64,000 nt of DNA, taken from positions 54,365 through 118,364 of the forward strand of contig NZ_LMMJ01000014.1 of the NCBI RefSeq assembly GCF_001422205.1, given 5' to 3'. Both the position numbers and the translations under genes were made by a program. The notes below the pieces were generated by a model. The model was given only the letters and a program-made list of their open reading frames with translations. It searched no databases and was not told the origin of the DNA. Below are positions 44,960-53,529 of the stretch, piece by piece (position 1 is the stretch's first letter; every line of letters starts with the position of its first letter). Source of the DNA: Curtobacterium sp. Leaf261. GTDB taxonomy: Bacteria > Actinomycetota > Actinomycetes > Actinomycetales > Microbacteriaceae.

Positions 44960-45721
44960 TCAGAGGCTCGTCATGCCGCCGTCGACGACGAACTGCGCGC
45001 CGGTGGCGTAGCTCGACTCGTCGCTGGCCAGGTAGACCATGATCCCGGTGACGTCCTCGGGGGTGCCGGGGCGGCCGAGCGGTGTCCGGCTGACGATCCC
45101 GGCGCGTGCATCGGCGTCGCCGGAGATGCTCGTGACGAGGGCGGTCTCGGTGTACCCGGGCACGACGGTGTTCACCCGGATGCCGTCGTGGGCGTACGCC
45201 ATGGCGGTCGAGCGGACGAGGGAGTGGATGCCGCCCTTCGTGGAGCTGTAGGCCGCGAACTCCGAGCCCTCGCCGTTGAGACCCGTCGGGCTCCCGGTGC
45301 AGATGATCGAGCCGCCGGATGCGCCCGAGGCGGCCAGCATCGCGCGGACGGCGTGCTTGACGGTCAGGAAGGTCCCGGTCAGGTTGATCCCGACCGTCCG
45401 GTTCCACGTCTCGAGGTCGACGTCGGCGACCTTGGCGTCGTGGCCGAACAGCTGGACGCCCGCGTTGGCGACGACCACGTCCGGGGCTGCTCCCTGCGCT
45501 GCAGCCTCCGCGAACGCCGCTTCGACGCTCTGCTCGTCCGCGATGTCCATCGTGATCGCGATCCCACCGGTCGCCGCGGCGGCCTCGTCGACCGCGGCAC
45601 GGTCCCGGTCGGTGTAGACGACGGTGGCGCCCTCGGCGACGAACCGGTCGGCGATCGCCCGCCCGATCCCGGACCCCGCCCCGGTCACGAGTGCGGTCTT
45701 GCCGGTCAGTCGTCCAGTCAC
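44960..45721 (-). CDS. SDR oxidoreductase, candidate apiose dehydrogenase
   Basis: 253 residues. NAD-binding TGAGSGIGRAIADRF with Asp behind strand 2 (VVYTDRDRA) suggests NAD+. VVVANAG, catalytic Ser in IICTGSPTG, YSSTKGG and the ending ATGAQFVVDGGMTSL complete the classical SDR pattern. It is the first gene of the two-gene unit with apnL, so it could oxidise D-apiose to the lactone, the step that feeds ApnL. Known ApsD enzymes are of another family, so this is an inference from position. Confidence 0.88.
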   Translation of the reverse strand: MTGRLTGKTALVTGAGSGIGRAIADRFVAEGATVVYTDRDRAAVDEAAAATGGIAITMDIADEQSVEAAFAEAAAQGAAPDVVVANAGVQLFGHDAKVADVDLETWNRTVGINLTGTFLTVKHAVRAMLAASGASGGSIICTGSPTGLNGEGSEFAAYSSTKGGIHSLVRSTAMAYAHDGIRVNTVVPGYTETALVTSISGDADARAGIVSRTPLGRPGTPEDVTGIMVYLASDESSYATGAQFVVDGGMTSL

Positions 45722-45786
45722 GTTGAGCTCCTCGGTCTCGCCGCCCCGCGCTGGGCAGCCTCGGGGACCATCGTGGCCTACCGGCG

Positions 45787-45894
45787 CCGAGAATGCAGGA
45801 TCCCGGGGTGCCCGCCGGTCCGGGTGTCCGGCCGTCCGGGCCGACCCGCACCTACCCGGACCTACCCGGACCGAGAATGCAGGATCCCGGGGTG
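45787..45894. repeat. 24-bp direct repeat pair
   Basis: Bases 45787-45810 recur identically at 45871-45894 (begin CCGAGAATGCAGGATCCCGG). The DNA between holds further short repeats (CACCTACCCGGA units near 45849). A related CCGAGAATGCGGGA is at about 26218. Confidence 0.8.
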
Positions 45895-46008
45895 TCCGGG
45901 TGTCGGGACTGCTGCTTCGTGCATGCTCGTCGGTCCCGCTCGGCTGGCCGGACCGGGGGAGCGTCGGCGTGGCAGGCTGCTGGCATGTCCGACGACGAGG
46001 GGACCAGC

Positions 46009-46374
46009 ATGTCCGGAGTGACGCACGTGGTCCTGGTGCAGTGGCAGGACGGGGTCGATCGCTCGGCCGAGGCCGATGCGCTGTCCCAGGAGCACCTGCC
46101 GCGGATCGAGGGCGTGCGCTCCGTCGTCTCCGGGCCGAGCGTCAGCACGGAGGGGCTCGAGGCGGAGTTCGACTGGATGCTCGTCGTCCGCTTCCGCGAT
46201 CGCGCTGCACTGGCGGGCTACCTCCCGCACCCCGAGCACCGTCCCGTGGCGGACTTCATCGGCGCAGGGAACGAGCGCGTGGTCGTCTTCGACGTCGACG
46301 AGCACGTCGACGATGACGTCGACGAGGACGTCGACGAGGACTCGCGCGCCGGCACCGGCACCCCTGGTTCCTGA
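46009..46374 (+). CDS. Dabb (stress-responsive A/B barrel) protein
   Basis: 121 residues from ATG 46009, which has GAGGGG six bases upstream; ATG 45985 is an alternative. HVVLVQWQDGVDRSAEADAL, IEGVRSVVSGPSVSTEGLEAEFDWMLVVRF and YLPHPEHRPVADFI form the Dabb dimeric alpha-beta barrel with its HP...H motif. The C-terminus has a repeated Asp-Val stretch (DEHVDDDVDEDVDEDS). Role unknown; single gene. Confidence 0.82.
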   Translation: MSGVTHVVLVQWQDGVDRSAEADALSQEHLPRIEGVRSVVSGPSVSTEGLEAEFDWMLVVRFRDRAALAGYLPHPEHRPVADFIGAGNERVVVFDVDEHVDDDVDEDVDEDSRAGTGTPGS

Positions 46375-46442
46375 ACGGGCCCGGCGCGGGCTGAGCGGCC
46401 CGGAATCGCGACCCATCATCCTGACGCGGGTTTGACTCGGAT

Positions 46443-46458
46443 TTTACAGCGCTGTAAA
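46443..46458. promoter_or_regulatory. LacI operator, site 1
   Basis: TTTACAGCGCTGTAAA, perfect 16-bp palindrome, 36 bases before the GTG start of the solute-binding protein gene. Identical to 58923-58938. Confidence 0.9.
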
Positions 46459-46493
46459 TTAACGTTACCAATCGCGATCGAAGGAGATGCCGC

Positions 46494-47792
46494 GTGAGCT
46501 CGCCCACCCACCGGAGCACCGCACTCAGCCGACGGACGTTCCTCGTCGGGTCGACCGCACTCGCCGCACTCGGCCTCGCCGGGTGCGCGACCGCCCCGCA
46601 GCAGGCCGCTGCCGGTGCGGGCACGACGATCCGCTTCTACGAGCAGAAGCAGGAGGTCATCGCGTACTTCGACAAGCTGCTCCGGCAGTACGAGAAGGCG
46701 AACCCCGGCATCTCCGTCATCCACGACACGACGACCGCGATCGCGCCGCAGTTCGTCCGCGGTGAGCCCGCCGACGTCGGCTGCTTCAACGACAACCTGG
46801 AACTCGCGCGGTACATCTCGCGCGGGGTGCTCTCCGACCTGTCCGACCTGCCGTCCGCGGACTCCGTCCGGACCGACATCCGGGCGCTGACGAACCAGTA
46901 CGCCACCTACCCCGGCCGGACGAGCGTGCTGCCGTACTCGCTCGCGGCGGCCGGTGTGATCTACAACAAGAAGATCTTCGCCGACCAGGGCCTGCCCGTC
47001 CCGACGACCTGGTCCGAGTTCGTCGACGTGTGCACCGCGCTCAAGAAGGCCGACATCACGCCGATCTACGCCACCGACCGGGACACCTGGACGCTCTGGC
47101 AGGGCTTCTTCGACTACTCCGTCGGCAGCCTCGTCGATCCCGCGCCGTTCTTCCGGAAGATGAAGGAGATCGGTGCCGACGTCGGTCCCGACTCCGAGGT
47201 GTCGTTCCAGAAGACCCTCGCGGAGCCGATGGAACGCGCGAAGACCATCGCGACGTTCTTCAACCCCGACCACGCCGTCCGCTCGTACGCCGACGGCAAC
47301 CTGGCGTTCGGCAAGGGCAGAGCCGCCATGTACTTCCAGGGGCCGTGGGCGCTCAGCCAGATCGCGCTCATCGACGAGGACCTGGACATCGGGACGTTCG
47401 CGCTCCCGGTCACCGAGGACCCGAAGGACCGGAAGGCCCGCGTGAACATCGACCTCGGGCTGTACATCCCTACCGCTTCGGAACACCGCTCAGAGGCGGA
47501 GGACCTCGTCGAGTTCCTCATGCAGCCGGACGTCATCGACGGCTACAACCGCGACAACCTCGCCTACTCGACCCGGAAGAACGCGCCGCCGCAGTCGGAT
47601 CCGCGCGTCGCGGGCCTACAGCCGTACGTGGACGACGCCGCCTTCTACCAGGGCACCGGCACCTTCATCCCGACGTCGATCCCGCTCGGCAACTACCTGC
47701 AGTCGGCGACGCGGAGCGGGAACTTCGACGGCATGCTCCAGAAACTCGACGCCGACTGGCGCCGTCTGGCCGGAAGGAACGCGACCGTATGA
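46494..47792 (+). CDS. Sugar-binding lipoprotein of ABC importer
   Basis: 432 residues, GTG 46494 with AAGGAGAT nine bases upstream. Tat-like signal RRTFLVGSTALAALGLAGC with Cys as lipid site. CUT1 binding-protein fold: TIRFYEQKQEVIAYFDKLLRQYEKANPG, GVIYNKKIFADQGLPVPTTW, MYFQGPWALSQIALIDED. Downstream two permeases overlap by four bases each. Under the LacI operator at 46443. The GH31 gene that follows suggests an alpha-linked oligosaccharide as cargo. Confidence 0.94.
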   Translation: MSSPTHRSTALSRRTFLVGSTALAALGLAGCATAPQQAAAGAGTTIRFYEQKQEVIAYFDKLLRQYEKANPGISVIHDTTTAIAPQFVRGEPADVGCFNDNLELARYISRGVLSDLSDLPSADSVRTDIRALTNQYATYPGRTSVLPYSLAAAGVIYNKKIFADQGLPVPTTWSEFVDVCTALKKADITPIYATDRDTWTLWQGFFDYSVGSLVDPAPFFRKMKEIGADVGPDSEVSFQKTLAEPMERAKTIATFFNPDHAVRSYADGNLAFGKGRAAMYFQGPWALSQIALIDEDLDIGTFALPVTEDPKDRKARVNIDLGLYIPTASEHRSEAEDLVEFLMQPDVIDGYNRDNLAYSTRKNAPPQSDPRVAGLQPYVDDAAFYQGTGTFIPTSIPLGNYLQSATRSGNFDGMLQKLDADWRRLAGRNATV

Positions 47793-48691
47793 CCTCCACC
47801 GCATCGAGGACCCGCGCGCCGCGGAGGCGTCACGGCAAGCTCGAGCCGCTCTACTACGTCTTCCTCATCCCGGCACTCGTCCTGTTCACCGGGTTCGTGG
47901 TCGTGCCCGCCGTGATCGGCATCTTCTACAGCTTCACGGACTACCTCGGCTACGGCGCCTGGTCGTTCCTCGGCCTCAAGAACTACACGACCCTCTTCAC
48001 GGACCCGAACATCCTGCAGTCCTACGGGTTCACGCTCGGGTTCGCGGTGGTGACCGTGATCATCGCCCAGGTGATCGCCCTCGCGCTCGCCGTCGCCCTG
48101 ACCCGACGGATCCGGTTCGCGGCACCGCTCCGGAGCATCTTCGTCATCCCGATGGTGATCTCCGGCATCGTCGTCGCCTACGTGTTCAGCTTCCTGTTCT
48201 CGAACACGCTCCCCGCGCTCGCGACGAGCGTCGGGTTCGGGCCGCTCGAACAGAGCATCCTCGGGAACCCCGACCTCGCCTGGCTCTCGATCGTGATCGT
48301 GTCCGCATGGCAGACGATCCCCGGTGCGCTCCTCGTCTACACGGCGGGGCTCACCTCGATCCCCGGTGACCTGTACGAGGCGAGCGCACTCGACGGCGCC
48401 TCGAGCTGGAAGCAGTTCCGCTCGATCACGATGCCCCTGATCGCGGGCTTCATCGTGATCAACACCGTGCTCGGCGTCAAGGGCTACCTCGGCGCGTACG
48501 ACGTCATCGTCGGTCTGACCGGCGGTGGCCCAGGGACCTCGACGTCGAGCGTCGCGATGACCATCTTCAGCGGGTTCACCGGCGGCGACTACGCGTACCA
48601 GATGGCGAACGCGACGATCTTCTTCATCGTCACGATCCTCATCTCCGTCATCCAACTCATCGCGACCCGCGGAAGGGCGGTCCGACTGTGA
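47789..48691 (+). CDS. Sugar ABC transporter permease (MalF-type)
   Basis: 300 residues from ATG 47789 (ATGA overlap). Six helices; the EAA loop reads LYEASALDGASSWKQFRSITMPLIAG. N-terminal basic part RTRAPRRRHGK, then YYVFLIPALVLFTGFVVVPA. GPGTSTSSVAMTIFSGF is the periplasmic loop of the family. Works with the next gene and a shared ATPase encoded elsewhere. Confidence 0.94.
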   Translation: MTSTASRTRAPRRRHGKLEPLYYVFLIPALVLFTGFVVVPAVIGIFYSFTDYLGYGAWSFLGLKNYTTLFTDPNILQSYGFTLGFAVVTVIIAQVIALALAVALTRRIRFAAPLRSIFVIPMVISGIVVAYVFSFLFSNTLPALATSVGFGPLEQSILGNPDLAWLSIVIVSAWQTIPGALLVYTAGLTSIPGDLYEASALDGASSWKQFRSITMPLIAGFIVINTVLGVKGYLGAYDVIVGLTGGGPGTSTSSVAMTIFSGFTGGDYAYQMANATIFFIVTILISVIQLIATRGRAVRL

Positions 48692-49626
48692 CCTCCGTCA
48701 ACCTCACCGAGCAGGGACTGGTCGAACGTCAGGCCGCCGAGCAGCGTGCCGACGGCGGGACACCGCCGCGCGGCCCCCGCGCGCCCCGGAGTCGCCGCGG
48801 TCGCCTCGGCCGGACGAACTGGCCGCTGACGATCCTGCTCATCCTGGCGTCGCTCACGGTCCTCGCCCCGCTCTACGTCACCCTGTCGATGGCGTTCAAG
48901 ACGAGCGCGCAGTCCGTCGACGGCAACGCGTTCTCGCTGCCGGCGCCGTTCAACCCGCAGAGCTTCGTCGACGCGTGGCAGCTCACGCGCTTCCCGGTGT
49001 CGTTCAGCCTCTCGCTCGCGTCGGCCGCCCTGGCAGTCGTGCTGACCCTGTTCCTCAGCTCGCTCGCGGCCTACGCGATCGCCCGCAACTGGGACCGCAA
49101 GCTCTTCCGCTGGTCGCTGTTCTACCTGCTCGCCGCGCTGTTCCTGCCGTTCCCGGTCGTCGCGCTCCCGCAGATCCAGCTCACCGCGATGCTCGGCCTC
49201 GACAGCCCCGTCGGCGTCGGCATCCTGCACGCCATGTTCCAACTGTCGTTCAGCGTGCTGCTCTACTCGGCGTACCTCCGCTCGATCCCGATCGAACTCG
49301 AGGAGAGCGCCCGCATCGACGGCGCGAACACCTGGCAGATCTTCTGGCGGATCGTCCTGCCGCTCCTCGGGCCGATGAACGCCACGGTCGGGATCTTCGC
49401 CTTCCTCGCCTCGTGGAACGACTTCATGCTGCCGTCGCTCATCACGGCCGATCCGTCGCTGCAGACGCTCCCGGTCGTGCAGAACATCTTCCAGAGCCAG
49501 TTCGGCACGAACTACAACGTGGCGTTCGCGTCCTACCTCATGGCGATGGCGCCGACGATCGTCGTGTACCTCTTCGCGCAGCGCTGGGTGATCAGCGGTG
49601 TGACGCAGGGCGCGATCAAGTCCTGA
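48688..49626 (+). CDS. Sugar ABC transporter permease (MalG-type)
   Basis: 312 residues, GTG 48688 (GTGA overlap). A long basic N-terminal extension (PPRGPRAPRSRRGRLGR) precedes helix 1 NWPLTILLILASLTVLAPLY. EAA loop: ELEESARIDGANTWQIFWRIVLPLLGP. Ends with VISGVTQGAIKS, typical of MalG-type permeases. A 66-base gap leads to the GH31 gene. Confidence 0.94.
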   Translation: MTSVNLTEQGLVERQAAEQRADGGTPPRGPRAPRSRRGRLGRTNWPLTILLILASLTVLAPLYVTLSMAFKTSAQSVDGNAFSLPAPFNPQSFVDAWQLTRFPVSFSLSLASAALAVVLTLFLSSLAAYAIARNWDRKLFRWSLFYLLAALFLPFPVVALPQIQLTAMLGLDSPVGVGILHAMFQLSFSVLLYSAYLRSIPIELEESARIDGANTWQIFWRIVLPLLGPMNATVGIFAFLASWNDFMLPSLITADPSLQTLPVVQNIFQSQFGTNYNVAFASYLMAMAPTIVVYLFAQRWVISGVTQGAIKS

Positions 49627-49692
49627 TCCCCGGCACCCGAACCACACCCGCGAGAACGACCAGACAGCACGACCACGAGCACCAGGAGTCGC

Positions 49693-52281
49693 ATGTCCAG
49701 CACGCCCGCCATCCGTCCCCTCCCCGGAACCGCACCGCGCGCCCGTCAGGACCAGCAGGTCCTCGGGGACGGCTGGCGGATCACCGTCCTGACCGAGGGG
49801 CTGTTCCGCATCGAGCGGTGGAGCGTGGACGCCGGTGCAGCCACGGACGCCCGTGTAGCCACGGACGCCCGTGTAGCCGCGGACGCAGACGCCGGTGCAG
49901 CGCCGGGCGTCGGCCTGGAGGATCGTGCCTCGTCCTTCGCGATCCGTCGCGACCTGCCCGCGGTCCCGTTCACGACCGAGCGGGTCGGTTCCGGCGTGGT
50001 CGTCACGACCGATCGCGCCCGCGTCCGGTACGACGGCGGCCCACTCACCGCGAACGGCTTCGTCGTCGAGACCATCGGCCGGGACGCGCAGCGTTGGCGG
50101 TACGGCGAGCCCACCCACGACCTCGGCGGCACGGCACGGACGCTCGACGACGTCGACGGTCGCACCGAGCTCGAGCCGGGCGTCGTCGCGGCGGACGGCA
50201 TCACCGTGATCGACGACTCCGAGTCGTTCCTGTTCGAGGACGACGGCTGGCTCGGCGAGCGGCGCTCCGGCGGCACCGACCTCTACGTGTTCGCCTACGG
50301 ACGCGACCACGAGGCGGCGGTGCGCGCCGTGTACACGGTGTCCGGGCCTCCCATGCGTCTCCCGCGGTGGGCACTCGGCAACTGGTGGTCGCGGTACCAC
50401 CCGTACAGCAGCGAGTCGTACCTGGCGCTGATGGACCGGTTCCGCGAGGAACGGCTGCCGTTCTCGGTCGCCGTGATCGACATGGACTGGCACCGTGTCG
50501 ACTCGGTCCCGGCGGAGTACGGCAGCGGCTGGACCGGGTACTCGTGGGAGCCGTCGCTGTTCCCGGACCCCGCGGCGTTCCTCGGTGCACTGCACGAACG
50601 TGGCATGCGGACCACCCTGAACCTGCACCCGGCCGACGGGGTCCGCGCCTTCGAGGACCGGTACCCCGAGATGGCCCGCGCCGTCGGCATCGACCCGTCC
50701 TCCGGCGACGCGGTGCCGTTCCGCGCGGCCGACCGGACGTTCCTCGAGGCGTACTTCCGCGAGCTCCACCACCCGCTCGAGGAACAGGGCGTCGACTTCT
50801 GGTGGATCGACTGGCAGCAGGGGAGCACGTCGGACATCGCCGGCGTCGACCCGCTCTGGGTCCTCAACCACTTCCACCACCTGGACGCCGCACGCGACGG
50901 CGGACCCGGCATGACGTTCTCGCGGTACGCCGGACCCGGCAGCCACCGGTACGCCGTCGGGTTCTCCGGGGACGCCGTGGTGTCGTGGGACTCGCTCGCG
51001 TTCCAGCCCGAGTTCACCGCGGCGGCCGCGAACATCGGGTACGGCTGGTGGAGCCACGACATCGGGGGTCACACCCGGGGCGTCCACGATGACGAGCTCG
51101 CGACCCGGTGGGTGCAGTTCGGGGTGTTCTCGCCGATCATGCGGCTGCACTCGGCGAACAACCCGTTCATCCGCAAGGAGCCGTGGGTGTTCCCCGCCGA
51201 GCACCGGTCCGCGATGGACGAGGCCCTCCGCCTGCGCCACCGGATGGTCCCGTACCTGCACACGATGAACCACCGGGCGACGGAGGACGGCATCCCGCTC
51301 GTCCGGCCGATGTACCACCGGTGGTCGCGCGACCGCGAGGCGTACGGGGTGCCGAACGAGTACGAGTTCGGCTCGGAGCTCGTCGTGGCACCGATCACCG
51401 CGCCGCGCGATCCGGCCTCCCGACGGGGGAGCGTCCGGGTCTGGCTGCCGGCGGGCACCTGGACCGATGTGTTCACCGGCACGGTGTACCTCGGCGGCCG
51501 GTCCGTCAGCATGCACCGGACGATCGACTCCGTGCCGGTGCTGCTCCGCGCGGGTGGGATGCTGCCGCTCGACGCCACGTCGGAGCTCGACGCGACGGTG
51601 AACCCGGGTGCGCTCGAGGTCCTCGTCGCGCCGGCGGCGGACGGCACGTTCGTGCTCGTCGAGGACGCCGAGGACGCTCCTGCTGGTGCCGCCTCGTCCG
51701 GTCCGGCAGATGGTTCTGCCGCGTCCGGTCCGGCAGCTGGTGCTGCCGCGTCCGGTCCGGCAGCTGGTGCCGGAGTCGACCGGGAGGCACGGGTCGACTC
51801 CGCCACGCCCGCTCCGGTCGACGGGACCGTCCGCTCCGCACGGACCGAGCTCTCGTGGGACGCATCCCGCGGTGCGTTCCGCATCGCCCCGGCCTCGGGC
51901 GCGGTCGAGGCTGCCCCGGCGACGCGCACGTGGACGATCGTGTTCCTCGCGGCGCTCCCGTCCGGCCCGGTGACGGTCGACGGCTCCGCGGTGTCCGTCG
52001 CCGGCGGGGACGGCCGGTGGAGCGTCTCGGCCCCCGTGGCTCGCGGGGCCGGAGCCGTCGTGCAGGTCGGTCCGCTCGAGGTCGGGGTCGATCCGCTGTC
52101 CGCGATGCAGACCGTCCTCGAGGAGGCCCAGATGGGCAACCCCGAGAAGCTCGAGGCGTGGGAGGTGCTGACGAGCGGTCGGACGACGACCGAGCGGCTG
52201 GCGGAGCTCGGCGCGGTCGCGATGCCCGAGTCGGTGCGCGCTGCCCTCGTGGAGCTCCTCGGTTCGGTCGACGCCGCCTGA
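49693..52281 (+). CDS. GH31 family alpha-glycosidase
   Basis: 862 residues, ATG 49693 preceded by CCAGGAG. N-terminal galactose-mutarotase-like part, then the GH31 barrel: PFSVAVIDMDWHRVD, FWWIDWQQG with the nucleophile Asp, FSGDAVVSWDSL with the acid/base Asp and GYGWWSHDIGGHTRG. No signal peptide, so it works inside the cell on sugars imported by the upstream transporter. It could be an alpha-glucosidase or alpha-xylosidase. Two Ala-rich tandem insertions stand out, about residues 47-72 (ATDARV units) and 663-695 (SGPAAGAA units). The C-terminus carries an extra helical tail. Confidence 0.9.
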   Translation: MSSTPAIRPLPGTAPRARQDQQVLGDGWRITVLTEGLFRIERWSVDAGAATDARVATDARVAADADAGAAPGVGLEDRASSFAIRRDLPAVPFTTERVGSGVVVTTDRARVRYDGGPLTANGFVVETIGRDAQRWRYGEPTHDLGGTARTLDDVDGRTELEPGVVAADGITVIDDSESFLFEDDGWLGERRSGGTDLYVFAYGRDHEAAVRAVYTVSGPPMRLPRWALGNWWSRYHPYSSESYLALMDRFREERLPFSVAVIDMDWHRVDSVPAEYGSGWTGYSWEPSLFPDPAAFLGALHERGMRTTLNLHPADGVRAFEDRYPEMARAVGIDPSSGDAVPFRAADRTFLEAYFRELHHPLEEQGVDFWWIDWQQGSTSDIAGVDPLWVLNHFHHLDAARDGGPGMTFSRYAGPGSHRYAVGFSGDAVVSWDSLAFQPEFTAAAANIGYGWWSHDIGGHTRGVHDDELATRWVQFGVFSPIMRLHSANNPFIRKEPWVFPAEHRSAMDEALRLRHRMVPYLHTMNHRATEDGIPLVRPMYHRWSRDREAYGVPNEYEFGSELVVAPITAPRDPASRRGSVRVWLPAGTWTDVFTGTVYLGGRSVSMHRTIDSVPVLLRAGGMLPLDATSELDATVNPGALEVLVAPAADGTFVLVEDAEDAPAGAASSGPADGSAASGPAAGAAASGPAAGAGVDREARVDSATPAPVDGTVRSARTELSWDASRGAFRIAPASGAVEAAPATRTWTIVFLAALPSGPVTVDGSAVSVAGGDGRWSVSAPVARGAGAVVQVGPLEVGVDPLSAMQTVLEEAQMGNPEKLEAWEVLTSGRTTTERLAELGAVAMPESVRAALVELLGSVDAA

Positions 52282-52294
52282 CCCGGCGCCCTTC

Positions 52295-52663
52295 TTGTCG
52301 GCACACCGCAGGCCCGAGGACGTCATCGTCGCGACTGACGGGACGTCGATCGTCGGGTACGTCCACCTCGCGCGGCACGTCCCCATCGCGAAGAACGACC
52401 ACGTGCTGCACTTGAACGCCCTCGCCGTCGCGCCGAGCCATCGCGGACAGGGCCTCAGTCACCGTCTCGTCCATGCTGCGATCGAAGAGGCACGGCGCCG
52501 AGGGGTCCGCAAACTCGGGCTCCGCGCACTGTCGACGAACAGCGTCGCGGTCGCGCTCTACCGCCAGCACGGCTTCGAGGTCGAGGGACGGCTCCGCGAG
52601 GAGTTCCGGCAGGCCGACGGCACCTGGGCCGACGACCTCTGGATGGCTCGCTTCCTCGACTGA
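52295..52663 (+). CDS. GNAT acetyltransferase, short
   Basis: 122 residues from TTG 52295. Acetyl-CoA motif A LNALAVAPSHRGQGLSHRLV and motif B ALSTNSVAVALYRQHGFEVEG are clear, but the first strand and helix of the GNAT fold are missing, so the gene may be truncated at its 5' side or starts differently. It begins 14 bases after the GH31 stop; coupling to that gene is possible, a functional link is not evident. Confidence 0.75.
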   Translation: MSAHRRPEDVIVATDGTSIVGYVHLARHVPIAKNDHVLHLNALAVAPSHRGQGLSHRLVHAAIEEARRRGVRKLGLRALSTNSVAVALYRQHGFEVEGRLREEFRQADGTWADDLWMARFLD

Positions 52664-52674
52664 CGACCGCGTGG

Positions 52675-53529
52675 CTACCGGACCGCGCAGTCGGCGATGA
52701 ACGCCATGATCGGCGTGGCGTCGTCGTCGGCGAACAGCGTGTCGAGCGCCTGGTTGAACTCGAACGCGCGGGCGAACGGGATGCTCACCGCGTCGTACGC
52801 CTCGGACATCAGCAGTCCGGTCATCATCAGTCGGGCGGTCCGCTTGTTGCCGTCGAAGTAGTACTGCGCTCGTGTCGCCGACGCGAAGTACGCCAGGGCT
52901 CGTTCCCGCGGGTCCTCGAGCGACGCCAGGTACTCGACGGAGTTCGAGAACCTGGCCGGGAGTTCGTCCTGCGGAACGCCCGTCACGAATCCGCCGGAGG
53001 CCAGCTGGACCGTCCCGCCACCGCCGACGCTGCCCTCGCCGCGGAACGCTCCGGACTCGATGGCTTCGTGGACGGCAACGCGTCCGTGCAGGTCGTCGGA
53101 GACCTCCTTGTCGAGCAGGAACCTCCCCTCGCCGACGAGTTCGTCGAGCTGTGAGTACCCGCCGACGAGCGCGAGCACCTGTCGTTCGTCCTCGATCGGA
53201 CGGCCGCCGACGGTGACGCCGTCCAGGAGCGTCCGGACCTCGGGCAGGGTGAAGGTGTTGCCCTCGAGCGCGGCAGCGTTCCAGACGAGGTCGGGGAGGG
53301 ATGCCTCGAACCGCTGGCGGGCACGCGTGACGGTCGAACGCCCGATGCGGTCGAGCGCCACCATCTCGGGGTCCCATCGGACGCCCGTCGCAGCGAGCAT
53401 CTCGTCGGACGAGGTCGACGTGGTCGGTCGTCCGCTCCCCACGGGGCCGCCGACACCGCGCGGGCGGCCGGGACGCCTGACGTACTGGCCTCCACTGCCC
53501 GCGGCCGCAGGTCGGGGCGCGTCGCTCAT
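52675..53529 (-). CDS. Fic/DOC family protein with altered catalytic motif
   Basis: 284 residues. A disordered Gly/Pro/Arg N-terminus precedes an inhibitory-helix-like AAALEGNTFTLPEVRTLL ((S/T)xxxE(G/N) type with Ala in place of Ser). The Fic core reads FASATRAQYYFDGNKRTARLMM. The canonical His of HPFxxGN(G/K)R is Gln here (QYYFDGNKR), so AMP transfer by the usual route is doubtful. The gene overlaps an HTH protein by four bases, an antitoxin-toxin-like arrangement. Alternatives: a regulatory pseudo-Fic. Confidence 0.85.
   Translation of the reverse strand: MSDAPRPAAAGSGGQYVRRPGRPRGVGGPVGSGRPTTSTSSDEMLAATGVRWDPEMVALDRIGRSTVTRARQRFEASLPDLVWNAAALEGNTFTLPEVRTLLDGVTVGGRPIEDERQVLALVGGYSQLDELVGEGRFLLDKEVSDDLHGRVAVHEAIESGAFRGEGSVGGGGTVQLASGGFVTGVPQDELPARFSNSVEYLASLEDPRERALAYFASATRAQYYFDGNKRTARLMMTGLLMSEAYDAVSIPFARAFEFNQALDTLFADDDATPIMAFIADCAVR

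Noticed and set aside
48589..52386. A 1,265-codon open frame on the minus strand
   Set aside because: It lies opposite the permease and GH31 genes; its composition is Arg/Asp/Val-rich as expected for the reverse of high-GC coding DNA, and the plus genes carry clear motifs.
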